Numbered from the stretch's first letter, positions 40,363 through 49,585 are shown. The stretch: 64,000 bases of DNA from Moraxellaceae bacterium AER2_44_116 (GCA_006546595.1 VIAD01000002.1:251510-315509), one strand, 5' to 3'. The notes: generated from the letters alone by a model not told the origin. Translations and numbers: made by a program.

Positions 40363-40406
40363 TCAATTAGGTCTTATTTCGTTCATTACGATGCGTAAGT
40401 CCTGAG

Positions 40407-42077
40407 TTATTTAATCTGACTCGCTTGCTCACAACTCGCTGAATAAACACCAATTTCTTTGACACTTGTGCCATTAAACGTAAAACGCAGGCAACCATAT
40501 TGCCTGTTAAAAAATAACTTATAACCATTATCAATCGTGGCTATACCATAACGCGCGATAATTTCTGCTTTTGATTTGCTCATCATATTGTCGGTCACGT
40601 TGCCTTTAAAGTCTTGTCGTACCTCAATAAAGTCTTTGCCTGTGTACATAAAAAAATCATGATCCAGAAAAAACACACCGCCACCATAATTATAGACTTC
40701 ACCATCTTCGGTATCGCCCGTTGCACAGGGTAAATACTGCTTCACTTGCGCTTGGCTAACCGTAGGTACGAGGCCATTTAATGTCCCTTGATTGAGGTCT
40801 AAGACAAGGTTATTGCAACCACCAAACGAGCTAGGGTCTGGACTTTTATTGTCATAGTTCGGTAAGCGTAACGCTGCGACTCTAGGATTTTTTTCTGCAG
40901 AGGTGTTTTTTAACGATAACGACTCATAAATGCTAGTACCTTGAGGATTGCGTTCACGTTCGGCAATCATTTCCTCAGCGGTCATGGCTTTTTTGGCTTT
41001 GGTGTCGATTCGCAATGAGTCAAGAATGGCACTACTGGAACTGGCTTGATTGGTATATTTATCACGACGACTTTCCGCTAAAGCGACAAATGCACCTTGG
41101 GGATATTGTTTGAGATAAGCGGCATAATCGTTGGCATCGGTGGAAGTTTTTATCTCATCCCAAAATTGTTTATCAGGATTAGCCGTGATGCTCGCAGGTG
41201 GTTGATTGACGACAACCACACACGGTTGACCGACAGGGCAGGGTACAAAAACAAAGGACTCTTTGCCTGTGTCGTTCATCCATGCTGGGACTTGTAACTT
41301 TCCTGCCGCCCGCGCTACTTGTAAGGCTTTAGTTTTTACAGCGGGGAAAAACGCATCCGAAGAATAGCCTTGGGTATTTTTATGACGGTTTAATTCGTCG
41401 ATGGCAATGCGGGTAAAGACACCATTTCGGGCATCGGTGTCCGTCGGTAGTTTATCTAAGGATGTGCTGCCGTTTGAGGTGGCATAAATCACTTCGACTT
41501 GTTTCGATAAAGGCTGGCTGGGTGTCGATTCTTCCACCACATCCGCGCCTTTATTCACCACTTCATTACGGCAGGCATCAATTAAAAATAACAGTGAGCC
41601 TGTGTCGGGATCGATACGATTACTCAAGGTTTCGGAGATGTTTTTTAGGGCAATCGCGGAGTCTTTAATGGCTTGTTTATTATTGCGGGTGACTGTGGGG
41701 GTGTTACTTGGGATTAAATAACCGTCCATGCTACCGTTATCGTTGGGAATCGCTGCGCCATGTCCCGAATAAAAAAATAACACGTTATCGTTGGCTTGCA
41801 AGCGATTGGCAAATTGGTTCAGCGCGTCGGTGAAGCGTTGGCTGTTGACTTCACCTTGCGCGTCACGAACCACTAACGTCGTTTCAAAACCCATATCAGT
41901 CAGCGTTTTGGCCATATCTTCGGCATCATTGCGTGAGTTTTGCAGACGACTCCAATAGCTGTAGTCTTTAATCCCGATGACTAAGGCTTTAGGACTGGCG
42001 TAACTGGCGGACATCCAAATCGTTTGGCTGAAAAAAACGATTGCCCATGACATTTTTACCAAAAAACGCGACATCAT
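40407..42077 (-). CDS. Secreted caspase-fold (C14) protease
   Basis: A 556-residue protein with a Sec signal (about residues 1-27, ending ASYASP). The caspase-like p20 domain follows: ALVIGIKDYSYWSRLQNSRN, VLFFYSGHGAAIP with catalytic His106, and LLFLIDACRNEV with catalytic Cys169. After about residue 290 comes a linker with a YLKQYPQGAF repeat-like helix pair and a novel C-terminal domain (from ~410) with Cys residues in FGGCNN, YLPCATG, YGCLRF and ASCEQ that may form disulfides. It would act in the periplasm or outside. The secreted-protein gene upstream ends 23 bp before its start, so they are probably one operon. Confidence 0.85.
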   Translation of the reverse strand: MMSRFLVKMSWAIVFFSQTIWMSASYASPKALVIGIKDYSYWSRLQNSRNDAEDMAKTLTDMGFETTLVVRDAQGEVNSQRFTDALNQFANRLQANDNVLFFYSGHGAAIPNDNGSMDGYLIPSNTPTVTRNNKQAIKDSAIALKNISETLSNRIDPDTGSLLFLIDACRNEVVNKGADVVEESTPSQPLSKQVEVIYATSNGSTSLDKLPTDTDARNGVFTRIAIDELNRHKNTQGYSSDAFFPAVKTKALQVARAAGKLQVPAWMNDTGKESFVFVPCPVGQPCVVVVNQPPASITANPDKQFWDEIKTSTDANDYAAYLKQYPQGAFVALAESRRDKYTNQASSSSAILDSLRIDTKAKKAMTAEEMIAERERNPQGTSIYESLSLKNTSAEKNPRVAALRLPNYDNKSPDPSSFGGCNNLVLDLNQGTLNGLVPTVSQAQVKQYLPCATGDTEDGEVYNYGGGVFFLDHDFFMYTGKDFIEVRQDFKGNVTDNMMSKSKAEIIARYGIATIDNGYKLFFNRQYGCLRFTFNGTSVKEIGVYSASCEQASQIK

Positions 42078-42100
42078 CTATCCCCTAAATGGTTGCAGCC

Positions 42101-43048
42101 TTATAAGCCTGTAGCATAGGGAATGTCCAGTTTATACCATTGATTTTTTTTCACAGTATTGACTGTACCGTACAAGCGTTTATCGGTTTTAGATGTCGAA
42201 AGCGGTTGAGCGTTGGCGTAAATGTCAGGCCAGTTAATATCACTCGCATTCGGGCAAGTATCTAATTGACTGATATTGAATTGTGGTGGAGTGCTAGGCA
42301 ATTGTGTTTGTAAGTCTTGCCATTCGTCATTGCCTTCACCGACATCTGCACCGCGCGTGTCATTGTTGACCTGACAAGGTAAAACATAAACCTGTAATGA
42401 TTCACGCGGAGTCGTCGGTTTGATGCGGATAACATCAACACGTTTTTCGCTTGGAATAGGAAACAAGGCCACACCATGAGTTCCGCCATCTTTGGGTTTG
42501 CCCACCATAAAGGTATCGCGTAGTTGCACAGGCTTGCCTTCGTCTTGCACGCCAACGGCCACTAAGCCTGTCTCGGTTAATAAAATGGACAATTTGACTT
42601 GTGTATATTCGGTGTTTTGACCGTTAGAAGACTTTTTCCATAATTGCGGTTGGGTTAAATCGGCTTCACCCGCAGGCATACGTGGCGGTTTAACCCATGC
42701 GCCAATCGCCATGCCAAAAGCATTTTGTGAGTTAGCGGCTGGATTATTGTTTGTACTTTGACTTGTTGAGTTAGACGTTTGATTATTTGTCGTGTTGCTA
42801 TCTTGAAAATTATTGGTACAGCCTTCGCCACAATTGGCTACGAGTGGATTAGTGGCAGGAATCCCTGTTTTTTGCCCAAACCATGTATAAAACTTGCCCA
42901 CCATATTATCTAAAAAAGGTTTAGCAACCAGACCAAGAATCATTAACGGTAAGCCTTTATCGCCACTACTTTCCGTCGTATTGTCGGTAGCGTAAGTGTT
43001 GGGTGTGATGAGTAATGTAGCAACAAGTAGGGCGGGCAGTTTGTTCAT
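42101..43048 (-). CDS. Secreted partner protein of the caspase operon, unknown family
   Basis: A 315-residue protein with a signal peptide (MNKLPALLVATLLITPNTYA). A short helical region (residues ~30-60) leads to an Asn/Ser/Thr/Gln-rich low-complexity linker (~80-105), then a beta-rich domain from about 140 (VKLSILLTETGLVAVGVQDE, then THGVALFPIPSEKRVDVI). The beta domain is reminiscent of DUF4384-type modules that often accompany bacterial caspases, but I cannot confirm that. Cys residues occur in pairs (NCGEGC, LPCQV, DTCPN). It is upstream of the caspase gene with a 23 bp gap, so the two are likely made together. Confidence 0.65.
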   Translation of the reverse strand: MNKLPALLVATLLITPNTYATDNTTESSGDKGLPLMILGLVAKPFLDNMVGKFYTWFGQKTGIPATNPLVANCGEGCTNNFQDSNTTNNQTSNSTSQSTNNNPAANSQNAFGMAIGAWVKPPRMPAGEADLTQPQLWKKSSNGQNTEYTQVKLSILLTETGLVAVGVQDEGKPVQLRDTFMVGKPKDGGTHGVALFPIPSEKRVDVIRIKPTTPRESLQVYVLPCQVNNDTRGADVGEGNDEWQDLQTQLPSTPPQFNISQLDTCPNASDINWPDIYANAQPLSTSKTDKRLYGTVNTVKKNQWYKLDIPYATGL

Positions 43049-43134
43049 GTTATATAGTCTGGCGCAAAAAAAGTGATTGATTTGATTTATTATAATGATT
43101 TGGAGGGAATGTCAATTTTTCTAGGTGCAGTTTA

Positions 43135-43229
43135 GGCTTCGACTCCGCTCAGCCACCGCAAAATGCTCCCTGAGCGGAGTCGAAGGGTAATTTAAGCAAT
43201 ACATAGAGGGCGAATAAATTCACCCCTAC
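43135..43229. repeat. Composite repeat between lpxR-like gene 1 and caspase operon
   Basis: GGCTTCGACTCCGCTCAGCC and CCCTGAGCGGAGTCGAAG form the inner hairpin, and GGGCGAATAAATTCACCCCT is a right outer arm like that of 22985-23124; the left outer arm is missing. It lies between the stop of the LpxR gene and the start of the caspase operon's first gene. Confidence 0.75.
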
Positions 43230-43232
43230 CGC

Positions 43233-44318
43233 CTAAAAATCCCGATTGATTAAAATACTCCCCCACACTAAATCACGATCACCATTACCCGAACGCAACT
43301 CCGAGCTTTGATAACGCCAGACCCAACTTAAACGGCTGTGTGGGCTAATTTGTTTGGTTACACCTAACCATGCTTCACCTAAGACTGGACGTACCTCTCT
43401 TGAACTATAGGTTAATTCACTGTCACGGAATTGACCCTGCAAAAAAGCGTTGTAAGCACGAGCGCGTATTTTTGCACCTGCCCACAAATAAAGTTCGGAT
43501 GAGCCTGTCGCACTGTTATTTAATAATCCGGTGGTTGGTTGCGAAAAGTACTCGGCACGGTCAGGGGCAAAACTCCACCACGGGGTATTAATACGACCCC
43601 AACGTACAGAAATAGCACTGTTGGCTTCCGTTAAAAAGCCGATGCTGCCTTCGTTCGAATATTTGACTTCAAGATGATGTTCACCATCGTTCACCAGCCA
43701 CAGCCGTTGATGAGCATAGGTATAACGCAATGTCGGTTCACCACCATTAGAAATTTGATGCTGCCAACCTTTGGGCGGTTCTGATTCGGTAATAGTATGA
43801 ATTTGCTTTTGCAAATTTTCGGCAACTCGTGTGCCTAAAACCCCCACAGTCAGCGTACTTTGAATAGCGGTTTGGCCATCGTCTTGTAAGTTGACACGCG
43901 AGTTGGCTAAAAAGACCAAGCTGGCATAAGGACGGTCATCACGATTAACGTCAGCACGTGTTAAGTCTTCTGGTGCAAAAGCAGCTAAACCGACTTGTAA
44001 GCTATGTAAGGTGAGGCTGTTGTCTTCATCATGTATACCGAACCAATGATTCACTTGACTCAAGGCGGGGTCTAACGAAATAGGCCAGTTTTGCGTGCGT
44101 GTCCCTGCAAAGGTCATCGCTAAGCCACCTGTGTAGTCACGATCCTGTTTTTTAGGCGTGAATAAATCATTATCCATATGCAGCGACCAACCACTGTTTT
44201 CAGGCTCTCCTATGTTTGTCGGTATGTTATTGTTGTTGTCGGCATAAGCTGAAGTAGCTAAGAGCGTCAATGACAGTATTGCCGCCGCAACAGATGAAGT
44301 CTGTTGTCGGCTGAACAT
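43233..44318 (-). CDS. LpxR-family lipid A deacylase, copy 1
   Basis: A 361-residue outer-membrane beta-barrel of the LpxR (DUF2219) family, which removes the 3'-acyloxyacyl chains from lipid A. A signal peptide (to about residue 26) precedes GWSLHMDNDLFTPKKQDRDY with the Asn-Asp pair and Tyr-Thr-Gly of the active site; the catalytic His is in GWQHQISNGGEP. The C terminus ends in a Phe after alternating strands, as in barrel proteins. It is about 65% alike by eye to copy 2 upstream on the same strand. The LpxR-type chemistry is inferred from the conserved residues. Confidence 0.85.
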   Translation of the reverse strand: MFSRQQTSSVAAAILSLTLLATSAYADNNNNIPTNIGEPENSGWSLHMDNDLFTPKKQDRDYTGGLAMTFAGTRTQNWPISLDPALSQVNHWFGIHDEDNSLTLHSLQVGLAAFAPEDLTRADVNRDDRPYASLVFLANSRVNLQDDGQTAIQSTLTVGVLGTRVAENLQKQIHTITESEPPKGWQHQISNGGEPTLRYTYAHQRLWLVNDGEHHLEVKYSNEGSIGFLTEANSAISVRWGRINTPWWSFAPDRAEYFSQPTTGLLNNSATGSSELYLWAGAKIRARAYNAFLQGQFRDSELTYSSREVRPVLGEAWLGVTKQISPHSRLSWVWRYQSSELRSGNGDRDLVWGSILINRDF

Positions 44319-44386
44319 GATTTCTCTCCAAAAAGTAGCAAGATTTTATTCTGCTATTACTTTGTGTTAAGAATAGTTTGACGGCA

Positions 44387-44404
44387 GTGTACTGGCAAGT
44401 ACAC
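44387..44404. promoter_or_regulatory. Perfect palindrome upstream of lpxR-like gene 1
   Basis: GTGTACT-GGCA-AGTACAC is an 18 bp perfect inverted repeat 69 bp before the start codon of copy 1. It may be an operator. A separate GATGGGT...ACCCATC hairpin lies at 44464-44490 nearer copy 2, likely a terminator or REP unit. Confidence 0.4.
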
Positions 44405-44520
44405 AAAAAGAGTTAGCCGTGTTGCTAAAAAAAGAACACGGAAAATGGCTGGTGAGCTGAGTAGGATGGGTAGAGGTACGAAACCCATCGCATGAGTTTA
44501 TAGCGCAAATGATGGAAGGC

Positions 44521-45603
44521 TTAAAAATCCCGATTTAATAAAACACTGCCCCATACCAAATCACGATCGCCATTGCCGCGACGCAACTCTGAGCTCTGAT
44601 AGCGAATAATCCAACTCAAACGGGTATGCGGCGTGACTTGTTTTGTCACTCCTAGCCATGCCTCCGCTAAGACAGGACGCACTTCTAGCCAGTCATAACG
44701 CAGTTCACTCTCACGAAATTGGCCTTGTAAAAAAGCATTGTAGGCACGGGCGCGCAATTTTGCACCTGTCCAAATATAAAACTCCGATGTCCCTAGAAGA
44801 CTTGCTTTTAATAAACTTGCACTCGGTTGCGAAAAGTATTCGGCACGGTCTGGTGCAAAACTCCACCACGGCGTTTTAATCAAACCCCAACGAGCAGAAA
44901 TAGAGGTATTGGCTTCGGTTAAAAAGCCAAGGCTACCTTCATTAGAATATTTAACTTCAAATCGAAAGCGGTCGTCGGTACTGACTAATAAATGTTGAGA
45001 AGCATAGGTGTAACGTAAAGTGGGTTCACCACCATTGGCAATTTGGTGTTTCCAACCTTGAGGGGAGTCGGATTTGGTGAGTTTATGAATTTCTTTTTGC
45101 AGGGTTTTAGCAATATGCGTGCCTAATATGCCGACGGTGAGTGTACTTTGAATAGCCGTCCGACCACTGTCCTCTAAACTCTGCCGTGAGTTGGCTAAAT
45201 AGACCAAACTGGCGTAAGGGCGGTCATCCATATTCACATCGGAGCGGGTCAGATCTTGTGGTGCAAAGGCGGCAAGACCGATTTGCATACTATGTAATGT
45301 CGGGCGACGATCAACATCGGTCACTTTGAGCCAGCGATTAAATTTTTTCAGCGTTGAATCTAAAGAAATAGGCCATTGTTGAACGCGTTTACCTGCAAAA
45401 GTGACGGCCAGACCTCCTGTATAGTCGCGATCGTGGTTTTTGGGCGTGAGCAGGTCATTATCCATTTGTAATGACCAACCACTATCGTAGGGTTCCCCCG
45501 CGAGCGATGGAATAACGGTTTCTTCGGCATGAGTGAAACGGGCTACCAGTGCACATACGAGCAGTATTGCCGCAACAGGTAATGGCCGTTGTCGGCTAAA
45601 CAT
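44521..45603 (-). CDS. LpxR-family lipid A deacylase, copy 2
   Basis: A 360-residue paralogue of the gene at 43233-44318, with the same plan: signal peptide (to about residue 28), GWSLQMDNDLLTPKNHDRDY with the active-site Asn-Asp, YTGGLAVTFAG, the His motif GWKHQIANGGEP and a Phe-terminated barrel (SVLLNRDF). ATG 45603 gives a proper signal peptide; an in-frame extension to 45639 does not. It is 202 bp upstream of copy 1 on the same strand. Two intact copies suggest different substrates, timing or lipid A acyl positions. Confidence 0.85.
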   Translation of the reverse strand: MFSRQRPLPVAAILLVCALVARFTHAEETVIPSLAGEPYDSGWSLQMDNDLLTPKNHDRDYTGGLAVTFAGKRVQQWPISLDSTLKKFNRWLKVTDVDRRPTLHSMQIGLAAFAPQDLTRSDVNMDDRPYASLVYLANSRQSLEDSGRTAIQSTLTVGILGTHIAKTLQKEIHKLTKSDSPQGWKHQIANGGEPTLRYTYASQHLLVSTDDRFRFEVKYSNEGSLGFLTEANTSISARWGLIKTPWWSFAPDRAEYFSQPSASLLKASLLGTSEFYIWTGAKLRARAYNAFLQGQFRESELRYDWLEVRPVLAEAWLGVTKQVTPHTRLSWIIRYQSSELRRGNGDRDLVWGSVLLNRDF

Positions 45604-45672
45604 GAGGATTCTCCACAGAACACAATCGTATTTGATCATGTCTTAGCGTTCAGCATAGTCTTATCTGTAGAG

Positions 45673-45742
45673 ACAGGCAAACAATGATCATCATACGATG
45701 AGCGATATCAGGTCATCGTATACGATGAGCATTGTTGTCTGT
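45673..45742. promoter_or_regulatory. Long imperfect palindrome upstream of lpxR-like gene 2
   Basis: ACAGGCAAACAATGATCATC at the left pairs imperfectly with GATGAGCATTGTTGTCTGT at the right, and the centre repeats ATACGATGAGC twice (45693-45703 and 45720-45730). It sits 70-140 bp before copy 2 and just after the 3' end of the 45766 gene, so it could be an operator, terminator or both. Confidence 0.45.
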
Positions 45743-45765
45743 GGTAAATGTAGGAGGATAAAAAA

Positions 45766-46629
45766 TCAGGCCATTTTTAGATCGGCAATATGATTTAGTG
45801 GCAGTACATCTCGTTGCCACAACGCCAATGCAGAACGATTATCATGTTTCCACGGATGATAATAAGGTAAAAACCATGCCAAATAAGCAGGTTCTGCGCC
45901 TCGAAGCAAGCCCTGATGACGATCAAATAAAAAGCTAATATTGGCACGAGAAATCATGAGATTAGATGGCATTGATATGCCACGCAGCTTACAAGTTTGG
46001 CTCAATAAATCATGCTGATTTTGCCAAAAAATACTGAGCATTTTTTGCGTCATTTTAAACAATGCTTTGCTCCGCATCGTCAACGTGCCGCCCAATTGCT
46101 GATAAAGATCATAACATACGGCCTTGTGTTCAATTTCTTCGGCTGCATGCCATAACCAAAAAGCACGAAATTCCGTATGCCAGCCTGATAAACGCTCACT
46201 ATTGGCTAATATTTGGTCGCCAAGAACATGCGTTAAGTGCTCCAAAGCAATGGTGTATGCTAAACGTTCTATGGGGGTTGATGCTTCCCACACCTCATCC
46301 AATGCCTGTTGGATTCGCGTCTGAATGTTTTTAATGTCATAACCTTCGCGTGTTAGCTGATTGTTATATAAGAGGTGTTGCCGAGAGTGAATCGCTTCTT
46401 GCGCGACAAATCGCTTCAATTCATCTTCTAAAATGGGATTATTGAATTGGCCATCAAACTGCCGAATAGCACGAATAAAAAAGTCCTCTCCCAAAGGCAA
46501 AGCCAATGAAACGCCATTCATATAAGCACTATAAAACATATTTTGGCAGCACCAATCCTGTGTGCTTGTCTTGGTAAAGTCAAAACTCATTTTGCGTGGA
46601 ATAATTGGCACAGCAATACTTTTTTTCAT
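45766..46629 (-). CDS. Metal-dependent hydrolase (COG3687, PF10118 type)
   Basis: A 287-residue helical protein of the predicted di-metal hydrolase family COG3687. Its metal-binding pattern is spread over helices: QEAIHSRQHLLYNN (Glu, His, His), ALEHLTHVLGDQIL (Glu, His) and WLWHAAEEIEHKAVCYDLY (His, Glu, Glu, His), as in ferritin-like di-iron proteins. GGAG precedes ATG 46629; the longer in-frame reading to 46803 would overlap the divergent AraC gene. Members are common beside fatty-acid or lipid regulators in Pseudomonadales. The reaction is unknown. Confidence 0.85.
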   Translation of the reverse strand: MKKSIAVPIIPRKMSFDFTKTSTQDWCCQNMFYSAYMNGVSLALPLGEDFFIRAIRQFDGQFNNPILEDELKRFVAQEAIHSRQHLLYNNQLTREGYDIKNIQTRIQQALDEVWEASTPIERLAYTIALEHLTHVLGDQILANSERLSGWHTEFRAFWLWHAAEEIEHKAVCYDLYQQLGGTLTMRSKALFKMTQKMLSIFWQNQHDLLSQTCKLRGISMPSNLMISRANISFLFDRHQGLLRGAEPAYLAWFLPYYHPWKHDNRSALALWQRDVLPLNHIADLKMA

Positions 46630-46793
46630 GACGAAACGCTCCAGAAAATAGGGCGGAATTGATAAGCGTCTTAACAGTGAGATGTTCGGCTCAACAATCG
46701 ACCGATTCAGTATGCGATCTTGGCACTGGCAAGGTAATCCTTTAAGATGCCAGTATGGTATTCGTTTAGGCCAAATATGGCCAAAAGGCATAT

Positions 46794-47792
46794 ATGACTT
46801 CACTTTATGTTTCCGCAGATTATGTCAGTACTTTGTTAGAACATGCTGAAAAAAAAGGTCTAGCCTTAGACAATGTGCTGACCGCTGATACGATGCCAAC
46901 CGTGTTGACAGGCTTAGTGCCGTGGCCAGTCATGGCAGCGGTTATACACGCTTGTATTGGGCAGCAAGATGAAGCGCTTGCAGGTCTGGAGTTTGGCTTG
47001 ACATTAGGTATTACTCATCATGGCTTATTAGGTTATGCAGCAAGAAGTGCTCATACGCCACTTGAAGCGTTATTGTTAGATGAAAAATATTTAGCGACGC
47101 GGACAAATGCCATGCGTTTTCGAGTCATGGGCGATAAAAATAACATTACGCTCCATTTAGAGTCGGTTTTGACTCCTGAGATGATGGGTTGGCGTTTTTT
47201 ACATTTAGCGATTCTTGGCTCAATGGCGCGTATGTGCAGAGATTTGTTTCATCGTCAGTTTTTAACTGCAACTTTTACCATTCCTTTTGCTGTCGATTCC
47301 TTGACGAGTTACAACGATGAATTACTTGCGGGGATTCATTGGCGCACAGAGCCAAAGGTGTTTTCTATGACGGTAGCCGCGAGTATGTTGTCGGCTATTT
47401 TGCCTACAGGCGATGCAACCCTAAAACAGTTATTGATTGGTCAGTGCGAAGCAGCAATGCCAGCAGCACATACACTAAATGACATAGTGGCGATGGTGCG
47501 GCATTTACTGCGCCATCAATTAGTTGAGCCGCCGCACGTTAGTCAATTGGGGCGACAGCTTAACCTCTCCGAACGGACACTGAAACGGCATTTGCAGCAA
47601 GCGGGGACATCGTATCGTGAGATATTAAGAGACTTAAGGGTGCAAGCGGCGACACATTATCTACAGACTACGAATTGGTCTATCGACAAGATCGCTTCTC
47701 GCTTAGGTTATGATAGCCCATCGACGTTCAAAAATTTATTTCGCCGTTGGACGGGTAAGACGTTGGGTGAGGTTAGAACGAGCAGTAAGTAG
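46794..47792 (+). CDS. AraC-family transcriptional regulator
   Basis: A 332-residue regulator with an N-terminal 'arabinose-binding-like' AraC domain (HGLLGYAARSAHTPLEALLL) and a C-terminal double HTH (~235-330). The first helix pair is VSQLGRQLNLSERTLKRHLQ and the second TTNWSIDKIASRLGYDSPST followed by FKNLFRRWTGKTLGEV. It is divergent from the metal-dependent hydrolase gene with a 164 bp promoter region between them, and probably controls it. The inducer is unknown. The 264 bp after it (47793-48056) show no gene or clear signal. Confidence 0.92.
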   Translation: MTSLYVSADYVSTLLEHAEKKGLALDNVLTADTMPTVLTGLVPWPVMAAVIHACIGQQDEALAGLEFGLTLGITHHGLLGYAARSAHTPLEALLLDEKYLATRTNAMRFRVMGDKNNITLHLESVLTPEMMGWRFLHLAILGSMARMCRDLFHRQFLTATFTIPFAVDSLTSYNDELLAGIHWRTEPKVFSMTVAASMLSAILPTGDATLKQLLIGQCEAAMPAAHTLNDIVAMVRHLLRHQLVEPPHVSQLGRQLNLSERTLKRHLQQAGTSYREILRDLRVQAATHYLQTTNWSIDKIASRLGYDSPSTFKNLFRRWTGKTLGEVRTSSK

Positions 47793-48056
47793 GCTTGAGC
47801 TCATTTTAATGTTGCCATTGTTGTACCGAATAAAAATTAGGTAACGTGAGTTAAGTTTAATTTTCTTGTGAGGCAAGGATTTGCGGGGGATAAGAGGTTT
47901 GAATTGGGGTAAGGCAATAAGCGACCAAGCCCACCATTAGGTTAATCAGAACGTTGTTTATCAAGTGTCACCCTAATGACAATGTTTCCATAAGCTTTAC
48001 TCTAGAATTGTGTGGATAAGCTGGATAAAAAATGCCAGTAATCACTGGAGAAGCGT

Positions 48057-49355
48057 ATGTTGAAATTACTAAAGCCTTGGCAACGTCTTATGGGAGCCAT
48101 ATTGCTCCTATTAACCCATCCAACATTTGCAAGTAGCCTGTGGGTTGATGCATGGTCAGCATCGCCTACGGATGGTGCAGCGTTATATTCCCTCCCTCCT
48201 GGATCAGTGTTCAGGGAAACAATATCACCCAACTTAGGTGGCAATACAATGCGCCTGCATTTATCTAATCGATATGGCATGAGCAGTATCAAATTGGCGA
48301 AAGTGTCAATTGGCATCAAAAGTGTGGGAGCTAGTAACCAACCAAACTCAACTAAGCTGTTAAAGTTTAACGGTAGCGATGCCGTTATTATTCCCGCAGG
48401 TGGCGAGGTAATTAGCGATCCGATTTCTTTTACCATCAAGCAATTTACGCCATTGAATATTAGCTTCATGGCGGCCTCATGGATTATGTCACCCACGGAG
48501 CATTCTTTGGCAACAGAGATTCCGTATTTTTCAATGACGGCAAATGCTGAGTCTGATAGTGGTGTTGGTTTTATCCCTCAAAAAACATTCGCGGGACAAA
48601 TGAGTTGGCTGTTAATAGAACGTCTGGAGGTTAGTAATACCATGGCGGGGTACAATGTGATGGCGGTTGGTGATTCAATTTCGGATGGTGCTTCCAATAT
48701 GCTTTGTCAGCTTGTCATTAACCCCGACCTCAACTGTTTAAGTATTGGCCAAAATGCACGTTATACCGATTTTTTAGCACGTCGCTTAGCTAATGCGGGT
48801 CATACCAATATTGGGGTTGTAAATGGTGCAATTTCTGGCAATCAAATAGGTCAGGATGCACCATGGTTATCTCTGCAATCAGGAAAATCTTTACTGAATA
48901 GATTGGATGCGGATGTCCTCAAGCACAACGGTGTATCTAAAGTTATTCTTTTAGAGGGCATCAATGATTTACAGATCGCATCGACACCAAACCCAAACAA
49001 AGTTATTCAAGACCTGACAACAGTCATTAATCGCCTCCATGCGGCAAATATCAAAGTAATTTTAGGGACACTGACTCCAACGCAAGGCACTCCTAATGTT
49101 CCTTTAGCGATACTTAGCTTAGTGCTTCATTATGGATCAGATGCAGTTAATACCGCTCGCCAACAAGTCAATGCTTGGATTCGTAGTCAATCCATTGCGG
49201 ACGGAGTTGTCGATTTTGATTACTGCTTGAAAAATCCCCAAAAACCATCACAGCTATTGCCCGCTTATGATAGTGGTGATCATTTGCACCTCAGTGTCTT
49301 AGGTCGTCAAGCGATGGCTCAGTGTGTTAATTTGAACTTATTAACCGCACCTTAA
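48057..49355 (+). CDS. Secreted SGNH/GDSL hydrolase
   Basis: A 432-residue secreted esterase. A Sec signal (ending HPTFASS, about residue 26) and a ~180-residue beta-rich N-terminal domain precede the SGNH fold. Block I is MAVGDSISDGASN with the nucleophile Ser, the Gly block is NGAISGNQIGQD, the Asn block is LLEGINDLQIA, and the catalytic Asp/His are in DSGDHLHLSVLGRQAMA. It resembles secreted GDSL esterases of the rhamnogalacturonan acetylesterase type or lysophospholipases; the substrate is unknown. GGAG precedes the ATG. A heptamer array follows it. Confidence 0.9.
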   Translation: MLKLLKPWQRLMGAILLLLTHPTFASSLWVDAWSASPTDGAALYSLPPGSVFRETISPNLGGNTMRLHLSNRYGMSSIKLAKVSIGIKSVGASNQPNSTKLLKFNGSDAVIIPAGGEVISDPISFTIKQFTPLNISFMAASWIMSPTEHSLATEIPYFSMTANAESDSGVGFIPQKTFAGQMSWLLIERLEVSNTMAGYNVMAVGDSISDGASNMLCQLVINPDLNCLSIGQNARYTDFLARRLANAGHTNIGVVNGAISGNQIGQDAPWLSLQSGKSLLNRLDADVLKHNGVSKVILLEGINDLQIASTPNPNKVIQDLTTVINRLHAANIKVILGTLTPTQGTPNVPLAILSLVLHYGSDAVNTARQQVNAWIRSQSIADGVVDFDYCLKNPQKPSQLLPAYDSGDHLHLSVLGRQAMAQCVNLNLLTAP

Positions 49356-49423
49356 ACGGAATGTCAATGATTTAAACCGAGTGCAAATTGGATTGTATGT
49401 CTGAGTGAGTTTACAGAATACAA

Positions 49424-49479
49424 TCCCTTATCCCTTATCCCTTATCCCTTATCCCTTATCCCTTATCCCTTATCCCTTA
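49424..49479. repeat. Eight tandem copies of TCCCTTA
   Basis: Eight perfect 7-base units fill 49424-49479. The array lies between the SGNH gene and the GH5 gene, ending 106 bp before the GH5 start. Perfect copies imply recent expansion by slippage; length changes could alter promoter spacing for the downstream gene. Confidence 0.95.
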
Positions 49480-49585
49480 TTCATGGTGTATTTGATAAAA
49501 AGATGCAAACTGTCATCGCACTGACAGTGTTTGCTATCTCACTTGTCGTAAATTTAGGTTTTACAACGACAAGAGATCAACTCTC

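Noticed and set aside
46630..46803. N-terminal extension of the metal-dependent hydrolase
   Set aside because: It would overlap the start of the divergent AraC gene and lacks family similarity; GGAG supports ATG 46629.
49424..49479. Possible CRISPR-like array
   Set aside because: Units are 7 bases with no spacers; it is a simple tandem repeat.
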